From: Adenophora triphylla var. japonica
Taxonomy: Eukaryota > Streptophyta > Magnoliopsida > Asterales > Campanulaceae
Length of the DNA: 64,000 bases
NCBI GenBank assembly: GCA_022495995.1
Contig: JAFEMH010000976.1
Coordinates: forward strand, 124,001-188,000
Reading direction: 5' to 3'
Below are positions 1 through 11,100 of the stretch, in pieces. Position 1 is the stretch's first letter, and each line of letters opens with the position of its first letter. A program made the translations under genes and the position numbers. The notes below the pieces were generated by a model that saw only the letters and a program-made list of their open reading frames with translations, had not been told where the DNA came from and searched no databases.

Positions 1-8
1 CCCTCTAG

Positions 9-509
9 CCGACACTCTCGGATCTTATGGGACAGCCATCACGGCTTAGTTCAATTCAACATTCCGGTGTCCGAGCTCCGGACGAACAATGGCGCAACCT
101 CCTCCAAGGCTTAATCGGGGAAGGAGATATAGCATGTCCGCTCGAATCGGACATTGTAAACATCGTCCAAGCAAAGATCCCGAGATAAAGAAGCGTATTC
201 TATGAAAGTGATCAACATCGCAAGAATCCACTCCGAATCGCCGAATGCTTCGCCCTCCTAGAGGTAGCCCTCGGCGACTTCTATCATCAAAAACCCCCAA
301 GGACTGGTGGCAACACTAATGGAGGGACATCATCAGGGGAGCAGCCAAAAACCTCCGCGATCTGGTTTGAAATCGAACCGCATGCAAGCTACTTTCCGGG
401 ACTCATGCCAAGGGAAGATTGGCCACCCGAACCAGCACCACTCCCTCTAGAGCTACAACCATCCGAGAGTAATGAAGCCTGGTCCAATCCCTCGTCGCCT
501 ATAGTCTAG
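9..509 (+). pseudogene. Coding-like remnant of unknown function
   Basis: One frame runs from about 9 to a TAG at 507-509, broken once by TAA at 186-188. It reads as normal protein, with a region containing ECFALLEVALGDFYHQ and a proline-rich tail ending in WSNPSSPIV. I do not recognise a domain. It precedes the Tat integrase remnant, so it may be part of element A or a nested fragment. The opposite strand is also partly open here but looks less protein-like. Confidence 0.35.
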
Positions 510-830
510 CTTCGAGTCTTGTTGTCTGTCTATTCACATCTTTTGAGTCTTTTGACGGCTTTATGCCCGACGATTGTGAATCTTTGATCAACAATGTACA
601 GTCTTCACGCTTTCAATAAAAGGTCCGACCTTCCTAAAAAATCATTTCATTGCATCTTTAACAAATGATGATATTAACTAATCAAAACAGTTAATAACAA
701 TTCATCTATACAAAAGGGCAAACACATTAATTAAATAAATGCATCAAGCAAACATTTAAGCATGTTGTCAAACGAGAGAAAAACCGGGCCCAAGCTGCCG
801 AGAAGGTTTTAATCACAACGATTTGCAAGA
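510..830. other. Non-coding spacer inside element A
   Basis: AT-richer stretch between the unknown remnant and the integrase, with AATAAAA near 616. No ORF, RNA gene or clear repeat was seen. Confidence 0.4.
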
Positions 831-2150
831 TTGCTGAAGAGCCAAAGAGACGCAAGTCCGACGCCATTTCCAGCACCTACCAAGATCTTCCAATACCTCA
901 AGAGCGGGGAAACCACCTTCATAAACAAGGAAGACCCACACACAGGAGGGGTCAAAACCAAGAGCATCATGGCCCTAAAACGCCTTGCCTCTCACTTCGT
1001 CATCCTCGGGGACATGCTATACAAGAAACGCTACCATGGGCCACTCCTACGCTGCATCAGCCAAGAAGAAGCAAGCAAGTTCATGAACGAAGTCCACAAT
1101 GGGGCTTGCGGTCCCCACATGAGCGCTAGAGCCACGATGCAAATCATTCTCGGGATGGGCTACTCACCCGGATCTCCATGGAGGCGGATTGCATCCACTT
1201 TGTCCGAAGAGCTGCGACAAGTGCCAACGGCTCGCCAACCTCAATCATCTGCCGCCCCACGATCTCTACTACATGACTACACCTTGGCCCTTTGCCACTT
1301 GGAGAATTGACGTCATCGGGAAAATCGCTCCGCCAGCGGCAACGGTCACGAGTTCATCTTAGTAGCCATCGACTACTTCACCAAATGGGTCGAAGCCAAG
1401 TCCTACAAGGTACTCACCTCCAAGAAGGTCGCGCATTTCCTCAAGGAAAACATCATCTGCCGATACGGCATCCCAAATGAGGTCATATCGAACAATGGTT
1501 CACACTTCGAAGGGAATTCGACAGGCTGGCGGGCTGAATTCAAGATCACACGCCACAAATCTTCTCCCTACCGACCACAAACAAACGGCGCCGTGGAAGC
1601 AGCAAACAAAACCCTCGAACGGATCATCCGAAAAATGACCACCCGAGGACGAGATTGGCCCGAGAAGCTGCACCTTGCACTTTGGGGCTACCGCACATCG
1701 GTCGGAAACGACCACGGGAGAAACCCCATTTGCCACGACATACGGGATGGAAGCTTGATCCTTCCCATCGAGCTGGAAATTCCCTCACTCCGAGTGCTGC
1801 TGGAAAATGACATCAACGAAGTCGAATGGCTCCAAAGCCGACATGACGAATTGGCTCTTCTAGACGAGCGACGACTAAAGGCCATGGAACACGTCCGAGC
1901 CTATCAAAGCAGGATGGCTAGAGCTTTCGACAAGAAAGTCAAATCCCGAGACATCAGGGAAGGTGACTTTGTACTCAAAGAAAAGCCTCCCACTCGAACC
2001 AACCCACTGGGAAAATGGGAACCCACATGGATCGGCCCTTTCATGGTTCAAAAGATCTTCTCCGGAGGCGCCATGAAGCTGACAGACCTAGACGGCAATC
2101 CCTTCATGAATCCAGTCAACGGAAGCAAACTTCGCAGATACTTCGCCTAA
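831..2150 (+). pseudogene. Tat-type integrase remnant
   Basis: The integrase of element A, which joins cDNA to the host chromosome, is spread over three frames. The N-terminal zinc-binding part (LLRCISQEEA, EVHNGACGPHM) is in the frame starting at 831. The core (ATWRIDVIG, AIDYFTKWVEAK) is split by a shift near 1340. The C-terminal half (1593-2150) is open and ends GSKLRRYFA at a TAA. The last catalytic Glu is kept in PYRPQTNGAVEAANK. The second catalytic Asp reads ISNNGSHF, where the family has D-N-G, so Asp has become Asn. The phrase FSGGAMKLTDLDG near the end is typical of Tat/Ogre integrases. Frameshifts and the lost Asp make it inactive. Confidence 0.85.
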
Positions 2151-2191
2151 AGAAGAACAACTGTGCATCTCTTGGCACTCCATGTAGTGTC

Positions 2192-2767
2192 GAACTACGT
2201 CGACCTGAGCTCCTTGTCATAAGGGGAACGTAGGCAACCAGAAATGGTCCGGTCATAAACACATACAAATCCACAAACCCGGTCTCATTAATGACCTCTC
2301 CTATACACAAACCTTCTTTCATACCAGACCAACTCGATCCTTGATACCGATTGACTTTCTCCTCGTGATTAATCAAAGCATATCTGGTTTAATTGTTGAA
2401 TAACCTGAACATAAACAAAGGGTTTCAAGCAAACAAGTGATCATTGTGAACAAATCAAGTTTTCAAATGTCTCGACAAGTCTTCTTTTTCTACAAAAATA
2501 GGAAAATAGAGCTAAACACTGATTTTCTGTCAGCAAGGGCTTCCATACACTTTTACAAGCTTTTCAGTACTCATACTCTCTCAAAAGAGTCAAACCCAAA
2601 AGCATTTCTTTTGTGCCTACATCAAATAAGGCATTCACACAAAAAGGGGACCCGTTCCCACCTTTTCAAAAATAAATACGCCCTTGCAAGTGTACATTAC
2701 GAGTCATTTCTCCACAAAAGAGGGTCGAACTACGCACTGAGCCTCTCGGTCCGAGGGGAACGTAGGC
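2192..2767 (+). repeat. Two CTACG...CGTAGG dyad motifs after integrase
   Basis: Copies at 2192-2236 and 2727-2767 share GAACTACG, a spacer of about 25-30 bases, then GGGGAACGTAGGC. The two ends are complementary (CTACG/CGTAG). Two further copies lie near 9770 and 9986. I recall similar motifs directly after integrase in Tat/Ogre elements; a structural or cis-acting role is inferred. Confidence 0.6.
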
Positions 2768-4660
2768 GGCCTTCATTGGTTCGGTCTAAGGAATACACAA
2801 AATTCCAAAATTGACGCCACCAAGGCTCGGAAAGAAGCAAACAAGAGATTTTGCGTCTCGACAAAGCTTTAAAGTAAATCACAAATCATCACAGCTTAAA
2901 ACACTTTTTGATGAGTTCAAGCACGGTCTACTCTCGAGTTCACAACATGCTAAAAGACAACTTAAAACATTTAACTAATCAATGTGTTTGCAATGGCAAT
3001 GAATGGATACTTAGTGTTTCGTAAGGTCATTCCATGCTACTCGCGATTGGCCCTTCGTCACTCTTTCCTTTCTTCCCTCGTCCCCCGGCGAGTCTTCTTT
3101 CATTCCACGTGAGCGAAGTTCTGCGTCTCTCGGTCCGAGATCGGGGTCCTCCTAGTCGTGTCAAACAATCCGGTCGCTCTCGGGGCATCGTTCGCCCGTG
3201 CCTCGGCTCGGATCTCCTCCCTACGAGTGCGCAAAGAGGACCTCTCCCCGCCGGTCGGTCAACTCGAGTCTTGTAGTCAAACAAAGCGTCTCCTATGACA
3301 TCTGAGGGTTAGACCAAAGCTTCGGCACTCCTAAGGCTATAGCTACTCGGCAATCTTGCCCGAGAATTGCTTCACGCCTGCTCTCCAAAACCACTTGGGT
3401 CTGCCCGATATGCTACTTATACCAATCCGGGTGCGGTGGTCGTCAACACGACACTCCCAGGCATCTAAGGAGCACCACGGGAGGGAAAGCGGAATACTTC
3501 CATACCCTCGGAAAATACGAGAAAGGCATCGGGATGCGTCATGCAAAGAGGAAGCTCTCCACATTGACAATGTCATCCCGGCCAAACAAAGGCTTCGCTT
3601 CATCCCAAACTGCAGGAAACAAGTAACGGAACATAGAAAGAGGACCAAGGCAAACACGGAACTCGACAACATAGGAACAGCTTCCCAGATCCTCCTAGTC
3701 TCAATCCTCCAATGGGGAACCCACCAGCCGGATCGATGCGTACCAAGATATGCCATCCATCTCTCCCGGGCGGGTGATCCATGTCCAAGACAAGAGGTTA
3801 CTGAGCAAACGTCCACGGACAAAGAGACGCCGGAGACTCATGCATGGCTTGAAGCATCTCTCGCAACCATAATGCAAGCAAAGCAGGGGCTTCCCCCCAC
3901 ATGAATCGGTCCCCCAGTCGCCAGACGATCGATACCATGAAGAGTCTCCCCCAGCACCAACGGGACAATATCCTCTCCAGCTCTGCAGTGCCCTACCACA
4001 TCTAGCAAAGCCCCATCACAAATGCCGAGGAGGCGACCATGAAAAGCGTCGCCATCACGCACAAGGCGAAGGCATCCCAAGAGACGTCACTCTCATCATC
4101 AACCATGAACCGCTCAGGCGGCTCGAAATGTCGATATGACCCGAATCAAGGATCATGCCACTGCACTTCTTCCAACGAAGTACGAAGAAAGCTGCAAGCT
4201 TCACGCTCGCGGCAACACCACCAATCAAAGGAAGCGAGATGGCCTCCACCTCCGGTCCTCCAATCAAAGCCCGAAATCCTCAAAAGTGGGCACAATTTCA
4301 TTATAGGAGAAACAATTACACGTGCCTCCTAACATCCCGAACTTCGCGGCGGCCCGCAACAAATCCCAATCGGGAACCAACTCCTTAAAAGACCAAATCG
4401 AGGCAAAGACGAAACCTTACCTCGAAAGCCCGTCTACGATGCCTCATACGGCGCCGCATCCATGTTTTCAAGCTGCTCAAGGAAGTGTGCTTGCCTCTCT
4501 GCGAAAGCCTCGGCAAAATTCTAGGGACGTACGAAGAATCCATGGCAAAAATGGAGGTTCCTAGAGAAAATGGGGAAGAAAGCTCGAAAATGGTGCAAAT
4601 GGGAAATGAGGAAGAACCGGACAACTTTGGAAAGCATTTATGTCCTTCCCAGCAAGGTTG

Positions 4661-4703
4661 GTCCGTACGGACCTCTTTGCATGCTAAGTATGTCCGTACG
4701 GAC
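4661..4703. repeat. Pair of GTCCGTACGGAC palindromes
   Basis: Perfect 12-bp palindromes at 4661-4672 and 4692-4703, each followed by CTCTTTGCA or CTCCTTGCA. The same paired unit recurs at 8263-8304 and 10391-10529. Confidence 0.9.
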
Positions 4704-4974
4704 CTCCTTGCAAAAAGAACCCATTTTCCTCGGCCAAACGGTACAAAAAGCCTTTGTCCTCGGCAAGACCTTGCTCCAAAGCGCCCAAACAAGCTTGGAC
4801 AAAGCCATTCCCGGCAAACAAACACTACCCACAAACACACTCTCGGCTCACGTGGCATGCACAAAAATAAAAAATAATAATAGCAACAATTTCTAGGACA
4901 AATCCAGGAATCACAAAATTGACATTACATCTTAAAATAAAATCTTTGTTTGCCATGCAAATACATGTGTTTTA

Positions 4975-7900
4975 TTACGGTACCCATAAATGTACGTTTC
5001 TAAACAAAAAAAGAGGGATATGAAAAGAGGGAAAGCAAATGAATACTAATCGAGACTCCTCGGCATCATCATCCTCGCCGAGGTCCTCCAAAGAAAAGTC
5101 GGGCATCCCGGCGAACTCGCCCGTCACATCCTCGTCGTCGAGAATCACAGAGGCACCCGCCGGGAGGCTCCCACGAAAAGTAATCCGAAAGGATCAAATC
5201 CGGCGAAAGGATCAAAGAAAGAAGGCTCACGAGGAACCCTCACCACGTGCGCCATGCGGAGGCATGAGCTGATAAAAGGGCTGCTCCCTCGAAGGCCACT
5301 GCGGCTCCGAAGACGTCCGGCATCCATGCTTTATGCCGCCCCTCGAAGGTCCCTCTGCTGCGGCTCACGGCTCGGCTCTAGGCGGAGGAACGTCTACGGA
5401 GTGCCTCGAAGGCATAGGCTCGTACGCCGGCGCGCGTCGCGAAGACCGGCAAGATATCTTCGACGCCATCTTCGCCCATGAACGACCTCATCGCCACATA
5501 ACGGCGAGTCGGCATATCATAAGCTCTCCCGGGACTGCACCAACAAGCGACCATGGAAACGCTCGGCAATACGGTTATACTCGACAACAAAGAGAAAAAT
5601 ACGAGAAAAGATGCCAAGATGGAAAAGAGTCGGCACACTCACCGATCTATCGGGATCCAGCTCTGTATGCGGCGGGAGCACGCTCGGGGCAGTACGAGAC
5701 ACCCTCCTCCTCGATCCGTCCCCCCGGACATACGTGAAATCCGGTCCGGCATCGGAACCTGCAGGGGAGCTGCGGGCGGCCTCTCTCTCTCGCGTCGATT
5801 ACTGCGGCGTCCTCGGCTTCCTCCTCACGAAGGCCCCGTACTCCTCTCCATACAAGATGAACTCCTCGGCGCCGACACCGCCAAGGATTGCACTCTCGAA
5901 ATCGAGCACGTCCATGTCCCGGGAATCAAGCATCCCAAAGGGAGGGTCCCTCGGAGCCACGGGAAGCACACGGGGCCATCTTTGCCGAGAAGACCCGCTC
6001 CCGGATACATGACATCACAGTCAAGCCCCGCGGCATCTTCCGCCGCTTTGTCACCTCGGGAGCCCTCAAACTCATCCCCCTCATACCGAGCCCACGGGAA
6101 CAAAACGAACCCCTCAGGGCTACCCCTCTCCAGGACAGCTCCTGCACATCCCGTCGGCGATGGTGAGCTTCCCCCTGCTTGGTCCTCCTCTTCCTCGCCG
6201 TACGAGCCCGGCCCGGATAGCGGGATGCGCAGCAACGGCTCCCGGATCTCTATCCCACGGGAAGCACTTTGGAAAACCTCATAAAACCACACACTGTGAC
6301 AAAAACGAGAGAAGGCTCGGTGCAAAAGAAAACGGAGAAAAGACAAGTTGCTAAATCAAAAAACGGCAATAAACTTCATACCTCCAAAGCGAAGTCAAAA
6401 CAGGCCAACGAGCGCCACACCCGGCTAAACCGGTCCAAGGAGAAGTAGAGCTCGGCCAAGCCTGCCTCGCCCCAAGCAATATCACGGACCTATCCCGGGT
6501 CAATCAAGCTCTCCAACAGCAAATGGAGCCGCGGTCGCGTGGTTCGAGAACAAAGTCTCGGACGGTGCATACCACAAAAAGGAGCGCGCCGGCGCTCCGC
6601 CGTCACTGGCCGGTACCCGGATGTAGGCCCCAATGCGGCCGTGATCTTCAGCTCCACGTCACTATACAACATGCCCGGGCCCTGCGAGGACGAGGCTCAA
6701 AGCCCAGCGGCTCGGTCGACACACATCGGAGATCATATCTCTCCACCGTACCCGGCCCTCCTTTGAAGAAGGAAAGCCCGTGATCGCGGCAAAGAAAGTC
6801 GGTCGGCGTCACCGAGTCACCTCTCCCCGGCTCGAGATGGAAGGTGTGGGTGGTATCCCACCAATACTCGGAAAGGCCAAGGAAGACGCTCTTGTTCTTC
6901 CTCGTGTCGAAACTCCGGCCGGGTTCTCGACGAACACCCCCCAGGCCGAAGCGTAGACCGGCCTCTGGGACTCGGCCTACCGTCCACGGAAATATCGGGC
7001 ATCCGCGCCATTGGCTCAACAACGGCCTCGAGCGATCCCCGAGTCTTCATCCTCTTGGCCTTCCCGGCCATAAGCTCCCGCATCCTGCGAGGTAAACACG
7101 GCAAAGGTACGTCAATCACGGTACTTAATATAAAGGCACATATAACCGTCACAAAACCACGGCACATATATTGCACATAATTTTCACATACATTATACAT
7201 ATAATTTTTCCATGTAACCGTCACAAAACACGGCACACATTGCACATATTTTTTCACATATAACCCGTCACAAAACACGGCATATGTCGCACATAATTTT
7301 CACATATATCATACATATAATTTTTTCCATGCGATCAGTCACAAAAACACGGCACCATGTACACATTGTCTCAAAAAAAAAAGGGAAGGATTAAGCCCTA
7401 CACGACACATTTTCAAAAAAAAAAAGTCCGTCCCAACACGGCAAAGGCACATGTAACCCGTCACAAAAACACGGCACATATTGCACATATTTTCCCCACA
7501 AAGTCCGTCACCCAAAAACATGGCACACACGGCACGACACATACGCATAACACATTTTCTCAAAAAAAAATCCGTCCCTACACGGCACACACTTTCAGAC
7601 AAAACCCGTCACAAAACACGGCACATGTCACATTTTTTCACAAAAATTATCACTACACGATAATTTTTCTCATAATGTACATACATAAATAGCATACGGT
7701 ACAAAACACCAAAGCATGCATTTCATTAGAGAGGCACTTTATTTTCACAAATAAGAGCTAATCTACACATTTCTGCACAAAATACACATACCCACAATTT
7801 TTACATGTCCATTTTCAACAATTCATCAAGAATTTCACAAAAAGACATAAAATAATAACAAAAAATTCAAAAAATGCGAAAAACTAAAACCTAGTTCTAG

Positions 7901-8114
7901 CATTCAAGAATTCGAGCAGGGAATCAAAACGGAACAGATTTCTTACCTCCCCGACGTTCATAGAGCGACGATTGTGCACCTCCGGATTCGGATACAAGAC
8001 ATCCGGGTTCTTCGAAGATGGAACGAACGAGATCCAATTTCTTTGAAGCTCCATCCGTTGCTCGACCACCTCTTGACTGCGTTGACGACGACTCCTTCGA
8101 GATCCTTCAGCCAT
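4975..8114 (-). pseudogene. Antisense extra gene of element A, plant mobile domain-like
   Basis: Exon-like blocks run opposite to the retrotransposon. Block 1 starts at ATG 8114-8112 (MAEGSRRSRRQ) and ends at GAG|GTAAGA near 7947. Block 2 starts after CTCGCAG at about 7084 and runs to GAG|GTATGA at 6382; it contains EYWWDTTHTFHLEPG and, further on, AGLAELYFSLDRFSRV. Block 3 starts after TTGTCACAG at about 6293 with VWFYEVF, then a long acidic tail. An acidic block around 5045-5150 (DDEDVTGEFAGMPDF) may be the C-terminus. Known: THTFHL followed by TLEDV-like sequence, then LAYLYRxLD and W.YE.F, are hallmarks of plant mobile domain (PMD) proteins, which occur both as host genes and inside transposons. 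Block 2 has at least two frameshifts and the 2/3 junction is out of phase, so it is decayed. The PMD assignment rests on motif order only. Confidence 0.5.
7130..7680. repeat. Minisatellite in the antisense gene intron
   Basis: Units built on CCGTCACAAAACACGGCACAT, followed by AT-rich text with ATTGCACATA and TTTTCACATA, recur about seven times at roughly 60-75 bp spacing. The array lies inside the predicted intron (about 7946-7085) of the antisense gene. Confidence 0.7.
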
Positions 8115-8262
8115 GGCAAGCAATTCAAGCAAAAAGTTTTTTTTTAACAATGGAGGATTTTCTCTCTTTCTCTCTCTCTGGTTCACGCACGGAAGAAGAA
8201 GGAATGGGTAGCCTCGGCATTTAAGCCTGGTCAAAACCTGGGAACTGTAAAAAACAAAGGTG

Positions 8263-8304
8263 GTCCGTACGGACCTCTTTGCATCCAGGTTGGTCCGTAC
8301 GGAC
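8263..8304. repeat. Pair of GTCCGTACGGAC palindromes
   Basis: Perfect copies at 8263-8274 and 8293-8304, 30 bp apart and each followed by CTCTTTGCA. They lie about 150 bp upstream of the start of the antisense gene (8114), where a promoter for that gene would be expected. Confidence 0.9.
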
Positions 8305-8399
8305 CTCTTTGCAAGGGGTGGCCAAATTACTTTCCTGCCCTTATAATCTTTGCCCCTGGCTGTCCTAAGGCCTTTTCCCAGCTGAATCCAAGTGCAGAA

Positions 8400-9240
8400 T
8401 GGTCCCTAACCCTTCAATTCAACCACCGGCCGTCAGCGTAAGACCGGACCTCGCCCACTTCAACGGCAAATCAACCACCGGCCGTCAGCGTAAGACCGGA
8501 CCTCGCCCACTTCAACGGCAATTCAATCCCCGGCCGTCAAGCGTAAGACCGGACCTCGCCCACTTCAACGGCAATTCAACCACCGGCCATCAACGAAAGA
8601 CCGGTCCTCGCCCACTCAACGGCAATTCAAGAAGGAGCCAACACCTCCCAATACGAATATCAAGGCACGAGACGCCTCCAAAACGCCCGACGGCAATTCA
8701 AGAAGGAGCCAACACCTCCCAGCACGAATATCAAGGCACAAGACGCCTCCAAACGCTCAACGACAACTCGGCCACTGGCCCTCAAAAGAGGTCCGAAGTC
8801 ATCTTCCCAACGAAAAGGGCCCTACAGGTCACGCATCCCCAGCAATTCAAGCACCGGCCATCAACGTAAGACCGGTCCTCGCCCACTTCAACGGCGCAAG
8901 CAAGCACCGCCATCAAAGTAAGCCCGAGCTCCTCCCCAACAAGTCAAAGGGAAGTCATGCAAGACTGCATATCCCCAGCACCGACCATCATCCTTGCCCA
9001 CTCAACGGCAAAACAAGCACAAGAAGGAGCCAACACCTCCGAGTACAAGTCCCAAGGCACGAAGCGCCTCCGAAATGCCAAATGGGGAAGCAATCACCGG
9101 CCGTCATCCTTGCCCACTTCAACGGCAGCGCAAGCACCGGCAGTCATCGTAAGTCCAACCTTCTACTCAACATGCAAAAACACAAAGGCATCTACGCCTC
9201 TCGCAATCAAAGCACAAGGCGCCATGCCTCACAAGGCTCG
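8400..9240. repeat. Interleaved minisatellites in element A tail
   Basis: A unit of about 57 bp with CGTAAGACCGG(A/T)CCTCGCCCACTTC is repeated at least four times between 8410 and 8620 and returns near 8865. A second unit with GAAGGAGCCAACACCTCC is present near 8631, 8700 and 9022. Frames across it are open only because of the repeat composition; no gene is called. Confidence 0.75.
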
Positions 9241-9565
9241 CGGCTAGAAGACGATTCAAAGTCTCGCGCATTACATCAACGGCGGCTAGAAGACGATTCA
9301 AAGTCCTCGCGCATTACATCAACTGCGGCTAGAAGACGATTCAAAGTCCTCGCGCATTACATCAACTGCGGCTAGAAGACGATTCAAAGTCCTCGCGCAC
9401 TACATCAAACTGCGGCTAGAAGACGATTCAAAGTCCTCGCGCATTACATCAAACCGCCGCCAGAAGACGATTCAAAGTCCTCCAGCGTGGCACCAACCGC
9501 CGCCAGAAGACGATTCAAAGTCCTCCAGCGTGGCACCAACCGCCGCCAGAAGACGATTCAAGTCC
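9236..9565. repeat. 43-bp tandem repeat, about 8 copies
   Basis: GAAGACGATTCAAAGTCCTC recurs every 42-44 bp from about 9247 to 9549. The first five units end in CGCGCATTACATCAAC, the later ones in CAGCGTGGCACCAAC, so two subtypes are arranged in blocks. Confidence 0.9.
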
Positions 9566-9699
9566 TCACTCTATCTCCGGCCCGGAAGGCCTTAAACCAC
9601 CCGATTAGGAAAATCGTAAAATTTCCATCCCAGGACGCCACCATGTCCTCACAATTGACCTCGGCGGTCACCACATCTTAGGACACCATCCCGTCCTTA

Positions 9700-10070
9700 T
9701 CACTGACCTTGGCGGTCACACAACACTTCAGGGCACCACCACGCCCGCACTCACAATTTCACGACCTCTGAACTACGACCAGGCTTGATTCCCGCCAGGG
9801 ATACGTAGGAATCCTATCACAGGGTCCGGCCATCGACCTATACGGTCACCCAGACACCACCACGTCCTTCCCATCGACCCATACAACACCCAGACACCAC
9901 CACGTCCTCACCACCGACCTCGGCGGTCACACAACACTTCGTGGCACCACCACGCCCACATTCACAAAACACTCACCCCACACCCGAACTACGACCGGGC
10001 TTGATTCCCGCCGAGGATACGTAGGAATCCTATCACAGGGGTCCGGCCCTGCGGCCTATGCGGTCACACA
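9700..10070. repeat. Duplicated segment with two CTACG...CGTAGG dyads
   Basis: A segment of about 150-220 bp is present twice. Each copy has ACAACACTTC, GGCACCACCACGCCC, then GAACTACGACC, TTGATTCCCGCC and GATACGTAGGAATCC. The dyads lie at 9770-9810 and 9986-10025. Confidence 0.8.
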
Positions 10071-10390
10071 ATAGGACACCACCACGTCCTCACACCGACC
10101 TCCCGGTCACTTCCTCTCCCGGCACGCGATCCGCATTAGGACCACTTATCTTATCGGCGACCCCACTTCTTTCATAAGTGACGTCGTCGAGGGGCTTCGT
10201 AAGTACCCCAATCTGGATCACACCCTTTCACACACACCGGAAACACCGCAGACTCATCAACACAGTCTCGACGACCCCTCTCACTCAAAACCCTCTCTAA
10301 ACCCCCAACCAAACCAAGGGAGGAGCCTTCGGGATAAAAAGGGACAAAAGGACCTTTTGGGAATTTTCAGAAATTGGGAAAGCAATATTG

Positions 10391-10634
10391 GTCCGTACGG
10401 ACCTCTTTGTTGTCATAATTACTGAATCTCCTTAAAGTCCACAATATTCCCTCAAATCCCGGAAAATGATTACTCCCTGCAGAGTTGGTCCGTACGGAAC
10501 TCTTTGCATGCAAGATGGTCCGTACGGACCTTATTGCTCGGGGACACCATAATTGCAAATATTCCTCCATCATCACGGATTCCCTCAAATCGAGGAAAAC
10601 CAAAAGCTGGATTACCGGGGAGGTCCGCACGGAT
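10391..10634. repeat. Palindrome array upstream of the LTR TATA box
   Basis: GTCCGTACGGAC occurs exactly at 10391-10402 and 10518-10529, with a one-base variant at 10488-10499 and a degenerate copy (GTCCGCACGGAT) at 10623-10634. Each is followed by a CTCTTTGCA-like box. The last copy ends about 22 bp before the TATA box, the position expected for U3 regulatory elements. Confidence 0.85.
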
Positions 10635-10656
10635 CTCTTTGCACCAAATCTGGCAC

Positions 10657-10664
10657 TATAAATA
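10657..10664 (+). promoter_or_regulatory. TATA box of element A LTR
   Basis: CTATAAATAG in a GC-rich setting, followed about 25-40 bp downstream by a pyrimidine-rich stretch (CTCCTCATTTTCACACACC) suited to a transcription start. It is the clearest core promoter of the element. Confidence 0.7.
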
Positions 10665-10954
10665 GAGGGCTCCCCCTCCTCATTTTCACACACCTCCCAC
10701 TTCTCTCTTCCTCCCTAGGCCTTCTGGCTTCCCCTCTAAGTCCTTTCGAGGCACTCCCGGCCCCTTTCGGATCCTTCCGAGGCCTTCCGAGCTCCCTCGT
10801 GGTGCTCCGAAGCCTCCCCGAGCGCTCCCGAGACGCTCCCGCGCTGCCCCGAGGCACTCTCGAGGTACTCTGAGGCCCCTCGTGGTACTCCGAGGCCTCG
10901 CCTGGTCTTTCCACGGTGTCCCGGCTCTTTCCGAGTCAAACCGACGATCCCAAA

Positions 10955-11100
10955 CCACGCCGACACTCTGCCCGAGTGACTCCTGCCACCACAACGCACG
11001 CCGAACCTCTGCCCGAGTGATCCCGACGATCCCCACGCACGCCGAACCTCTGCCCGAACGCAGCCTGCAACATCAACTCACGCCGAAACTCTGTCCGTAG
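10955..11100. repeat. Short tandem repeat in the LTR leader
   Basis: CACGCCGAACCTCTGCCCGA recurs about four times with 45-50 bp spacing (near 10960, 11000, 11040 and 11085), within the transcribed part of the presumed LTR. Confidence 0.7.

Larger units (their letters stand above)
2151..4974. other. Post-integrase spacer of element A
   Basis: GC-rich, gene-poor tail of the retrotransposon. Short frames are open on both strands because of base composition (for example 3027-3284 and 3343-3904), but none reads as a known domain. It holds two dyads near 2.2 and 2.7 kb and a pair of GTCCGTACGGAC palindromes at 4661-4703. Confidence 0.5.

Noticed and set aside
3343..3904. Two overlapping frames of about 160-180 residues on opposite strands in the tail of element A
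   Set aside because: Neither shows a recognisable domain or splice structure, and GC-rich sequence favours chance open frames. Left unannotated as a gene.
8399..8869. 156-residue plus-strand frame in the element A tail
   Set aside because: Composed of minisatellite units (57-bp and 65-bp words) rather than protein-like sequence.
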